Shown in pieces: positions 1 to 5,672 of a stretch of DNA of 7,674 nt (position 1 is its first letter; each line of letters opens with the position of its first letter). Origin of the DNA: Flavobacteriaceae bacterium. Lineage in GTDB: Bacteria > Bacteroidota > Bacteroidia > Flavobacteriales > Flavobacteriaceae. The notes under the pieces were generated by a model. It made no database searches. It saw nothing but the letters and a program-made list of their open reading frames with translations, and was not told where the DNA came from. Where the stretch lies: positions 1 to 7,674 of the forward strand of contig VMCW01000057.1 of the NCBI GenBank assembly GCA_008081175.1, in the 5' to 3' direction. The translations under genes were made by a program, and so were the position numbers.

Positions 1-416
1 TTTTCAACATTCAAACTTATTGCTAAAGCATTTACAGTAAAGTCTCTTCGCTCTTGATCGTCTTTTAATGTGCCTGGGGAGACAATAGGGTTCCTGCTTT
101 CCTTAGAGTAGGACTCTTTTCGGGCACCGACAAATTCAATATCGATTCCTTTCCAGTGGATCATTGCTGTACCATAGGTTTTGAATATTTGAACTTCTTT
201 AGCTCCTTTTAATTTTTTTTGGACTGCTTGTGCAAGTTCAATTCCAGATCCAATTACAACCAGGTCAATGTCTTTTTGTACTCCTCTCCCCAGGAGGTGA
301 TCCCTTACAAAACCACCAATAACATAGGTTTCAAGATGGAGTTCTTGTGCACAGTCCCTTAGTACTTTGAAAAGTGGAGAATTTAGCGTGTTTGTAAAAT
401 CGTTTTGTAGGTACAC
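1..416 (-). CDS. CCA tRNA nucleotidyltransferase / poly(A) polymerase family protein, N-terminal part (runs off left edge)
   Basis: This is the class II nucleotidyltransferase head of an enzyme that adds or repairs the 3' CCA end of tRNAs (or polyadenylates RNA). About 138 residues are visible. The GG motif VIGGFVRD is at residues 32-39, the metal-binding DxD is in KDIDLVV (Asp49 and Asp51), and the motif ERRDFTVNALA is near residues 122-132. These are the family's N-terminal catalytic signatures. The middle and C-terminal RNA-binding regions, and any HD domain, lie outside the window. No ATG occurs in frame: a TAA stop sits at 438-440 and the only sensible initiator after it is GTG at 414-416, giving a start MYLQNDFTN. 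This places it 50 bp downstream of dapD on the same strand, so co-transcription is possible. Bacteroidota usually carry one such enzyme, which favours a CCA-adding role, but CCA and poly(A) activity cannot be separated from this part. Confidence 0.88.
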   Translation of the reverse strand, partial: MYLQNDFTNTLNSPLFKVLRDCAQELHLETYVIGGFVRDHLLGRGVQKDIDLVVIGSGIELAQAVQKKLKGAKEVQIFKTYGTAMIHWKGIDIEFVGARKESYSKESRNPIVSPGTLKDDQERRDFTVNALAISLNVE

Positions 417-466
417 TTCAGTCCTGTTGTAAAATATTTATTAGCTCACTTAGAGGTATTCAATTT

Positions 467-1273
467 TTATACTGCTACGTCATGGGTGCGAAGGGCATCA
501 TTCAAGGAGGTTTTTTTATCGGTGCTTTCTTTTCTTTTTCCTATGATTAGTGCGCAAGGAACCTGATAGGACCCAGAAGAAAACTCTTTGGTGTAACTGC
601 CTGGTATGACAACGGATCGTGCAGGAACAATTCCTTTATATTCTATCGGCTCTTTACCCGTAACATCGATGATTTTAGTAGAAGCAGTCAATACGACATT
701 GGCTCCTAAGACCGCTTCTGTACAAACACGTACCCCTTCTACAACAATACTTCTCGATCCTAAAAAAGCATTGTCCTCAATGATTACAGGTGCAGCTTGA
801 AGTGGCTCTAAAACCCCTCCAATTCCAACCCCTCCACTGAGGTGAACGTTTTTACCTATTTGAGCACAACTACCTACAGTAGCCCAGGTATCTACCATGG
901 TACCTTCATCTACATAAGCTCCAATATTCACAAAGCTGGGCATCATGATCACTCCTTTTGAAATATAGGCACCTTTTCTTGCAACCGCGTGAGGGACAAC
1001 GCGTATTCCCTTTTCTTGGTAGCCCTTTTTTAGTGGTATTTTATCGTAAAATTCTAATGGTCCCGCTTCAAATGTTTCCATTTTTTGAATGGGGAAATAC
1101 AAAACAACTGCTTTTTTTATCCATTCATTTACTGTCCAGTTTGAACCATTGGGTTCCGCTACTCGAAGCAGCCCTCCGTCCAACTGGTCAATTACTTTTC
1201 TGATGGTTTCTTGTGTCTCAGGGTTTTCGAGTAAGGATCGATTTTCCCATGCAGCTTCTATGATTTCTTGCAT
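467..1273 (-). CDS. dapD: 2,3,4,5-tetrahydropyridine-2,6-dicarboxylate N-succinyltransferase
   Basis: DapD transfers succinyl from succinyl-CoA to tetrahydrodipicolinate, forming N-succinyl-2-amino-6-oxopimelate, in the succinylase route to meso-diaminopimelate (peptidoglycan) and lysine. It is a cytosolic trimeric left-handed beta-helix enzyme. The 268 residues match the family length (about 274 in E. coli). An alpha-helical N-terminal domain (1-90) is followed by hexapeptide-repeat coils at about 92-225. These include the highly conserved runs NIGAYVDEGTMVDTW (116-130), ATVGSCAQIGKNVHLSGG (131-148) and GIGGVLEPLQ (150-159), nearly identical to the E. coli enzyme as I remember it. The C-terminus (238-268) is the usual short beta/helix cap. 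The ATG at 1273 has TTTAAAAA just upstream and a TAnnTTTG box 15 bp ahead of it. The gene is divergent from ruvX and lies upstream of the CCA-enzyme gene. No truncation or missing motif is visible. Confidence 0.97.
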   Translation of the reverse strand: MQEIIEAAWENRSLLENPETQETIRKVIDQLDGGLLRVAEPNGSNWTVNEWIKKAVVLYFPIQKMETFEAGPLEFYDKIPLKKGYQEKGIRVVPHAVARKGAYISKGVIMMPSFVNIGAYVDEGTMVDTWATVGSCAQIGKNVHLSGGVGIGGVLEPLQAAPVIIEDNAFLGSRSIVVEGVRVCTEAVLGANVVLTASTKIIDVTGKEPIEYKGIVPARSVVIPGSYTKEFSSGSYQVPCALIIGKRKESTDKKTSLNDALRTHDVAV

Positions 1274-1287
1274 TTTTTAAATTTTGT

Positions 1288-1295
1288 CAAAGGTA
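1288..1295 (-). promoter_or_regulatory. Putative -7 promoter box for dapD (TACCTTTG)
   Basis: Read on the minus strand, TACCTTTG fits the Bacteroidota primary-sigma -7 consensus TAnnTTTG exactly. It lies 14 bp upstream of the dapD ATG, implying a very short leader. No good TTG-type -33 element is present 17-23 bp further upstream; that interval holds the palindrome at 1299-1318 instead. The call rests on motif match and position only. Confidence 0.55.
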
Positions 1296-1298
1296 AAG

Positions 1299-1318
1299 AA
1301 TTCGTGACGAATCGAATT
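1299..1318. repeat. Nested inverted repeat in the dapD/ruvX divergent promoter region (candidate operator)
   Basis: The 20-bp stretch AATTCGTGACGAATCGAATT holds two overlapping palindromes. The outer arms AATTCG (1299-1304) and CGAATT (1313-1318) pair perfectly with an 8-bp spacer. An inner pair, ATTCGT (1300-1305) and ACGAAT (1307-1312), is perfect around a single base. It sits directly upstream of the dapD -7 box and about 22 bp before the ruvX -7 box, where a regulator could affect both genes. The symmetry is read directly; an operator role is inference, and short AT-rich palindromes can arise by chance. Confidence 0.35.
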
Positions 1319-1340
1319 AAGCAGATCGGTTTGAAAACGG

Positions 1341-1348
1341 TATATTTG
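1341..1348 (+). promoter_or_regulatory. Putative -7 promoter box for the ruvX-def-DUF5606-mazG operon (TATATTTG)
   Basis: TATATTTG is an exact match to the Bacteroidota TAnnTTTG -7 box and ends 13 bp before the ruvX ATG at 1362, so the transcript would be almost leaderless. The expected -33 TTG is not evident at 17-23 bp spacing; the closest sequence there is the AT-rich ATTAAG at 1316-1321. No other good box is seen at the tight junctions further along, so this is the likely promoter for all four genes. Confidence 0.6.
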
Positions 1349-1361
1349 CAAAAAAATATTC

Positions 1362-1784
1362 ATGGGGAGTTTAGTGGGTATCGATTATGGAGAAAAACGG
1401 ACAGGTCTGGCCTGTACGGATCCCAATCAACTCATTGCAAGTGGACTCAAAAACCTACCTACTGTAGAAGTGATTTCATTTTTGAAAGACTACTGTAATG
1501 AAGAAAAAGTAGATGCTTTTATCGTTGGGAAACCCTTGCAAAAAGATGGAACTCCTTCCTCTTTAGAAGATCAAATTCTCTCTTTTATCGAGTTGCTTGA
1601 AAATCAATTTCCAAATCAAAAGATCTTTAGATACGATGAGCGTTTTACCTCTAAAATAGCATTTCAAACAATGCTTGACAGTGGTTTGTCCAAAAAGCAA
1701 CGCAGGGACAAAGGTCTTGTGGACCAAATCAGTGCGACACTCATTCTTCAATCTTATTTAAATTACAAAGCAAATTCGTTATGA
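1362..1784 (+). CDS. ruvX: Putative pre-16S rRNA nuclease / Holliday junction resolvase-like protein RuvX (YqgF family)
   Basis: RuvX/YqgF is a small RNase H-fold nuclease. In E. coli it is implicated in 5'-end maturation of 16S rRNA, and it was first named as a predicted Holliday junction resolvase. The 140-residue length is typical. The first catalytic Asp is in the N-terminal strand GIDYGEKRTG (Asp8). VGKPLQKDGT (55-64) is the family's V-G-x-P-x3-D-G loop, with Lys where Leu is commoner. YDERFTS (91-97) carries the conserved Glu93, and VDQISATLIL (120-129) carries the C-terminal Asp121. The ATG at 1362 directly precedes the first strand, as usual for the family. Its TGA overlaps the def start by 4 bp (ATGA), which suggests translational coupling as first gene of the operon. 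Confidence 0.94.
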   Translation: MGSLVGIDYGEKRTGLACTDPNQLIASGLKNLPTVEVISFLKDYCNEEKVDAFIVGKPLQKDGTPSSLEDQILSFIELLENQFPNQKIFRYDERFTSKIAFQTMLDSGLSKKQRRDKGLVDQISATLILQSYLNYKANSL

Positions 1785-2368
1785 TACTACCTATTGTGGC
1801 CTATGGTGCAGCAGTTTTAAAGAGAAAAGCAGATGAAATCGATCCTAGCTATCCTAATCTAAAGGAATTGATTGAAAACATGTGGGAAACGATGTATTCG
1901 GCTCACGGAGTGGGTCTTGCTGCCCCTCAAATAGGACTTTCTATCCGTCTGTTTGTTATCGATGCAAGCCCTTTTGTAGATGAAGAAGAAATGAGTAAAG
2001 AAGAAGTAAAAACCTTACAATCCTTTAAAAAAGTTTTTATCAATCCAATTATACTTGAAGAACAAGGGGCTCTCTGGAATTTTAATGAAGGCTGTTTAAG
2101 TATTCCAGATGTCCGAGAAGACGTATCAAGAAAAGATCAAATTACACTGCAGTATCAAGATGAAAATTTTGAAACCCATCGAATCACTTTGGAAGGACTT
2201 GCAGCGCGAGTGGTTCAACACGAATATGATCATATTGAAGGGGTGCTTTTTACCGACCGTATTTCTCCCCTTAAGCGTAGACTAATTAAAAACAGATTGG
2301 CTTCAATTTCAAAAGGAGCAATATCAGTAGAGTACAAAATGAAATTTCCTATTAAATCAAAAAGATAA
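1781..2368 (+). CDS. def: Peptide deformylase
   Basis: Def removes the N-formyl group from the initiator methionine of nascent proteins as they leave the ribosome and is a cytosolic metalloenzyme, usually Fe2+. All three signature motifs are intact: GVGLAAPQ (43-50), EGCLS (103-107) with the metal ligand Cys105, and QHEYDH (146-151) with ligands His147 and His151 and catalytic Glu148. At 195 residues it is somewhat longer than E. coli Def (169). The extra length is mainly an acidic/lysine-rich insert at about 65-85 between the first two motifs, which I recall as common in Bacteroidota deformylases, plus a basic tail. It starts inside the last codons of ruvX (ATGA overlap) and is followed after only 3 bp by the DUF5606-type gene. 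No methionyl-tRNA formyltransferase gene is adjacent, unlike the def-fmt arrangement of many other bacteria. Confidence 0.97.
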   Translation: MILPIVAYGAAVLKRKADEIDPSYPNLKELIENMWETMYSAHGVGLAAPQIGLSIRLFVIDASPFVDEEEMSKEEVKTLQSFKKVFINPIILEEQGALWNFNEGCLSIPDVREDVSRKDQITLQYQDENFETHRITLEGLAARVVQHEYDHIEGVLFTDRISPLKRRLIKNRLASISKGAISVEYKMKFPIKSKR

Positions 2369-2371
2369 CAG

Positions 2372-2812
2372 ATGGATTTAAAAAAAATAATTGCTGTCAC
2401 TGGACGACCAGGTTTATATACCCTTGATGCTCAAACTAGAGGGGGTGTTATTGCTACCTCATTGGTTGATGGAAAACGCATCATAACGACACCTTCCCAA
2501 CAAATTAGTTTGTTGAGTGATATTCAAATTTATTGTCTAGGAGAAGAGGTTCCTTTGACCGAAGTATTTGAAAAAATGCTAGACCATGAAGGGGGCAAGA
2601 TTGCTAGTGTAAAGCCTAAGGCTTCTAATTCAGATTTAGAGGCGTATTTTTTTGATGTATTGGAAGACTATGATGAAGAGCGAGTGTATCCAAGTGACAT
2701 AAAAAAAATCATTCAATGGTATAATCTTCTGATTGCGAACAAACTTATTTCATTTACCCCAAAAGAGTCTAAAAAGGAAACAAAGCAAACCCCTACTACC
2801 AAAGAAAAATGA
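2372..2812 (+). CDS. DUF5606-type conserved Bacteroidota protein of unknown function
   Basis: This 146-residue soluble protein has no signal peptide or membrane segment and no catalytic motif that I recognise. The N-terminal half (1-75) begins MDLKKIIAVTGRPGLYTL and contains an RGGVIATSLVDGKR stretch, resembling a small beta-rich fold. From memory it matches the DUF5606 family, which in flavobacteria regularly sits beside def and mazG. The second part (about 85-130) is acidic, then helical: YFFDVLEDYDEERVYPSDIK followed by IIQWYNLLIANKLISF, which looks like a separate small helical domain. The tail (131-146) is a Lys/Thr-rich disordered extension. It begins 3 bp after def, and its TGA overlaps the mazG ATG by 4 bp, so its expression is tied to both. 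The family name is recalled, not searched. The position hints at a link to ribosome or nucleotide housekeeping, but the function is unknown. Confidence 0.82.
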   Translation: MDLKKIIAVTGRPGLYTLDAQTRGGVIATSLVDGKRIITTPSQQISLLSDIQIYCLGEEVPLTEVFEKMLDHEGGKIASVKPKASNSDLEAYFFDVLEDYDEERVYPSDIKKIIQWYNLLIANKLISFTPKESKKETKQTPTTKEK

Positions 2813-3603
2813 ATTCTAAAGCCGAAAAATTAGCTGCTTTTGGTAGGTTGTTGGACATAATGGATACTTTGAGAGCGGAATGTCCTTGGGATAAAAAACA
2901 AACTTTTGAAAGTTTACGGCATCTAACCATAGAAGAAACATACGAATTGGGTGATGCTATTTTGTCTGGTGACCGTACAGAAATTAAAAAAGAACTTGGA
3001 GATCTGCTATTGCATATTGTTTTTTATTCTAAACTGGGAAGTGAGGAAGAAGCTTTTGACCTTGCTGATGTTGCCAATGAGATCTGTGAAAAGTTAATTT
3101 ACCGCCATCCACATATTTATGGTGATGTAAAGGTAAAAGATGAAGCTGAGGTCAAAAAAAACTGGGAAGCATTAAAGCTCAAAGAGGGTAAAAAAACCGT
3201 TTTAGGTGGCGTGCCCAAAGGTTTGCCTGCTCTGGTCAAAGCACAACGGATCCAAGACAAAGTTGCTGGGGTTGGTTTTGACTGGGAAAACGCTACACAA
3301 GTTTGGGAAAAGGTAAAAGAAGAACTCAATGAATTTCAATTAGAAGTCCAAAAAGGAGATCTAAAAAAAAGTGAAGAAGAACTGGGCGATGTCTTGTTTT
3401 CTTTAATCAATTACGCACGTTTTTTGAAAATTAACCCAGATACAGCACTTGAGCACACCAATAGAAAATTCATCCAACGATTTAACACTATGGAAGCTGA
3501 GGTGGAACAAAAAGGGAAGTTTCTTCAAGACCTCGCTCTAGAGGAGTTAGAAGAACTTTGGGAAAAGGCTAAAAATCAAGTTTCTTCCCCAGAAGAATCT
3601 TGA
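2809..3603 (+). CDS. mazG: Nucleoside triphosphate pyrophosphohydrolase MazG
   Basis: MazG hydrolyses NTPs and dNTPs to monophosphates and pyrophosphate in the cytosol, cleaning the nucleotide pool. In E. coli it also lowers (p)ppGpp during MazEF-linked starvation responses. The 264 residues match the full-length two-domain form (263 in E. coli). The first MazG domain has CPWDKKQT (25-32), IEETYEL (41-47) and KELGDLLLH (61-69), giving the EExxE...ExxD metal-binding set. It is followed by the conserved RHPHIYGD (99-106) and GGVPKGLPALVKAQRIQ (133-149). The second domain repeats the pattern with KEELNEF (170-176) and EEELGDVLFSL (189-199). Both acidic clusters look intact. No mazE or mazF gene is adjacent. 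It is the last gene of the ruvX operon, and its last 28 bp overlap the 3' end of the opposing DUF349 gene, leaving no room for an intergenic terminator. Confidence 0.96.
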   Translation: MNSKAEKLAAFGRLLDIMDTLRAECPWDKKQTFESLRHLTIEETYELGDAILSGDRTEIKKELGDLLLHIVFYSKLGSEEEAFDLADVANEICEKLIYRHPHIYGDVKVKDEAEVKKNWEALKLKEGKKTVLGGVPKGLPALVKAQRIQDKVAGVGFDWENATQVWEKVKEELNEFQLEVQKGDLKKSEEELGDVLFSLINYARFLKINPDTALEHTNRKFIQRFNTMEAEVEQKGKFLQDLALEELEELWEKAKNQVSSPEES

Positions 3604-5606
3604 TCGGCATTTTCTTCTTGTTCCTGAGCTTGTCGCGCTTGCTTATCTAAAGCATTTTTTATTTGCTTTAAGCTGATGTATTGTTGTTGCGCTTGATCAA
3701 TTTTATTTTGACAACTTTTGATTTGTTTTTCCACATTTTTATATAGTGGATTTTCGCTACTTGAGTTGCTAAAAAATTCCAAATTATTTTCCAACTGAGT
3801 CAACTCTGCTTTGAGGTTGGATAAGTTGGTTTTGGCATTTTGAAATTCTTTTTCAAGTCGTTTTGGGTCGTTTTGAAGCACTGTCGTATTGAGTGATTCT
3901 ATAACTTGATCTTTCTCTTTTTTATCCAATTCAGAATTTTTTATAAGACTCATCAAGACTACCGAAAATTCTTGGTTTAATTTAGATTCATTTTTAGAGT
4001 CAAGCGATCCTATTGCATTCCATTCCTCCCAGCATTCAAAGTACTCTTTTTTCATGGCCTCCATTTCTGCAGTAAACTTTTTAGAGGAAATTTTCTTTAA
4101 ATGAGAAGTTTTTTTCTTTAGTAACGCCTCTTGTTCTTCCGTCAATTTTTGATAACCTGATTTGATACGGTCGAAGTATTCTTTTTGTACTTGTGAAAAT
4201 TCGTTCCACAATTTATTGTCTAATTTTCTAGGAACAAATCCAATGGTTTTCCATTCTTTCTGAAGGTCTTTCATCACTTGAATCTGATCTTCCCAATTGT
4301 CGCCATCAAGAATTTCCTTGGACTGTTGAATCAGATTCTTTTTACCTTCTATATTTTCGTTAAATACTTTCTTTTGTTCTTTATAGAATTGATTCTTTTT
4401 ACTCATGAATAGAGAACCCACTTCTCTAAAACTTTTCCAAGATGCTTTACTTTCTTTTGCGGGCACATAACCTATAGTTTTAAATTCCTCTCTCAAGGAG
4501 TTAAACTTTTTAATTGCTTGTTGCCATCCGCTGTGTTTTTGAGGTAACTCTTCAATGAGTTTGTGCATTTCCTTGAGTAAGGATTCTTTTTTTGCCATGT
4601 TTTCTTTCATGGCGCCTGCAGCATCTTTTTGGTATTCTTGTCTTCGGGCTTGAATAACCTTGGTTGCTTTTTGAAAACGCTCCCATAGATCTTCTCTGTG
4701 CTCTTTTGCAACAGGACCCAAATCATTTTTCCATTTCTGGTGCAAGATGTTCAAATCTCTACTGGCTTTCATGACATCAGGATAGTCCTGAAGAGCTTCA
4801 GCACGTTCTATAATTTTTAGTTTTTCTTCATAATTGTGTTTGTAATCAAGTTCTCTGAACTCGCGATCCAAATGAAGAAAGGCATAAAAGCGTTCTACAT
4901 GATGTTTAAATGTCTCCCAAAGATTTTGACTCTCACCTCTGGGTACTTGCCCTGTGTTGTACCAGCTTTCTTGAAGGGTTCTAAATGATTTATAGGTATT
5001 AGAATCGATCTGATTTTGATCAATCAATTTTTTGATCTCTTCAATGATCGATTTCCTTCTCTCTAAATTTACTTTTTGAGTAGCCTCTTGTTCTTTGTAG
5101 TGTGTTCTTCTTTTTTTGCGATATTCATAGCTGACTTGGTCAAAACGAATTTTGTATTCTGGTTTGAAAAAGAAATCAATTTCATTACCTCCCTCTTTTT
5201 CAAATTGCTTTTTTTGTTTTTCTATATCCTCTTGAAATTTTACTTCAAAATTCTGATTGATATTTTGGAGGGTCTTATGTTGTTTTAACCAGTCCTCCCC
5301 ATTAGCCAGCTTTTCATATGCGTCAATTAAAGCCTCGATAGAATATGAGCTGTAATCGATTTCAACTTCTTCCGGAGTATCTTTTTCCTCTTTTACAGGG
5401 CTCTCTTCCTTTGTTTCCTTGCTTTCTTCAGAAGCCTGAATTGATTCTACTTTTTCTTCTTTTTCGTCTTTTTTCTTTGGAGCTGTTTCTTTCTTTTTTA
5501 CTTCCTTTTCAGATCCATCAGTTTTTTTGACTTTAGAGGATGTCGTTGCTTTTTTTTGCGGCTTCTTTTGTTCCTCCGCACCAGGTTGTAGAGTATGCTC
5601 TTCCAT
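3576..5606 (-). CDS. DUF349 repeat protein, large charged helical protein of unknown function
   Basis: This 676-residue protein has no signal peptide or membrane segment. Residues 1-82 are a disordered Lys/Glu-rich leader. Residues 83-180 form a helical region. I then count five DUF349-like helical repeats with cores near Trp215, Trp292, Phe375, Trp452 and Trp529, a regular spacing of 77-83 residues. Four cores follow W/F-x2-x-G-x-V-x7-W-x2-F, for example TGQVPRGESQNLW (218-230), TIGYVPAKESKASW (377-390) and TIGFVPRKLDNKLW (454-467); the fifth (AIGSLDSKNESKL, 531-543) is degenerate. Residues 560-660 are predicted coiled coil (LTQLENNLEFF and Gln-rich helices), followed by an acidic tail. The regular array suggests an elongated scaffold or nucleic-acid/ribosome-binding rod, but that is inference. 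The gene lies 66 bp after aroE on the same strand and converges on mazG with a 28-bp overlap. The family name comes from the repeat pattern. Confidence 0.88.
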   Translation of the reverse strand: MEEHTLQPGAEEQKKPQKKATTSSKVKKTDGSEKEVKKKETAPKKKDEKEEKVESIQASEESKETKEESPVKEEKDTPEEVEIDYSSYSIEALIDAYEKLANGEDWLKQHKTLQNINQNFEVKFQEDIEKQKKQFEKEGGNEIDFFFKPEYKIRFDQVSYEYRKKRRTHYKEQEATQKVNLERRKSIIEEIKKLIDQNQIDSNTYKSFRTLQESWYNTGQVPRGESQNLWETFKHHVERFYAFLHLDREFRELDYKHNYEEKLKIIERAEALQDYPDVMKASRDLNILHQKWKNDLGPVAKEHREDLWERFQKATKVIQARRQEYQKDAAGAMKENMAKKESLLKEMHKLIEELPQKHSGWQQAIKKFNSLREEFKTIGYVPAKESKASWKSFREVGSLFMSKKNQFYKEQKKVFNENIEGKKNLIQQSKEILDGDNWEDQIQVMKDLQKEWKTIGFVPRKLDNKLWNEFSQVQKEYFDRIKSGYQKLTEEQEALLKKKTSHLKKISSKKFTAEMEAMKKEYFECWEEWNAIGSLDSKNESKLNQEFSVVLMSLIKNSELDKKEKDQVIESLNTTVLQNDPKRLEKEFQNAKTNLSNLKAELTQLENNLEFFSNSSSENPLYKNVEKQIKSCQNKIDQAQQQYISLKQIKNALDKQARQAQEQEENADQDSSGEET

Positions 5607-5626
5607 GAGTTATAGTTGTCTAATTA

Positions 5627-5635
5627 CAAATAATA
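5627..5635 (-). promoter_or_regulatory. Weak candidate -7 box upstream of the DUF349 gene
   Basis: The 66-bp gap between aroE and the DUF349 gene reads TATTATTTG on the minus strand, 20 bp before the ATG at 5606. It resembles the TAnnTTTG box but has one extra base between TA and TTTG, and no TTG -33 element is seen. It could give the DUF349 gene an extra promoter inside the operon. The gap is otherwise plain AT-rich sequence with no clear terminator hairpin, so read-through from aroE is equally possible. Confidence 0.22.
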
Positions 5636-5672
5636 TACAATTTTTTGAATTCTAAAAATGAAACTCCAACTT

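Noticed and set aside
417..466. Possible terminator hairpin between dapD and the CCA-enzyme gene
   Set aside because: The 50-bp gap is AT-rich, but I found no GC-rich stem followed by a T run; CTAAGTGAGCTAA looks symmetrical but does not pair.
606..1280. Several plus-strand open frames antisense to dapD
   Set aside because: DapD on the minus strand explains the region with a full-length, motif-complete protein; the antisense peptides resemble nothing known.
1268..1498. Plus-strand open frame starting at the dapD 5' end and running into ruvX
   Set aside because: It lies in another frame across both promoter boxes and the true ruvX start, and has no recognisable motif.
2809..3603. A mazEF-type toxin-antitoxin locus around mazG
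   Set aside because: No mazE or mazF gene is adjacent; the neighbours are the DUF5606-type gene and the convergent DUF349 gene.
5076..5288. Plus-strand hydrophobic open frame that could look like a small membrane protein
   Set aside because: It is antisense to the Lys/Glu-rich DUF349 gene. Antisense of AAA/GAA codons gives Phe/Leu-rich peptides, so it is a composition artefact with no start context or family match.
5345..5530. Plus-strand Leu/Phe-rich open frame opposite the N-terminus of the DUF349 protein
   Set aside because: Same artefact, lying opposite the disordered Lys/Glu leader.
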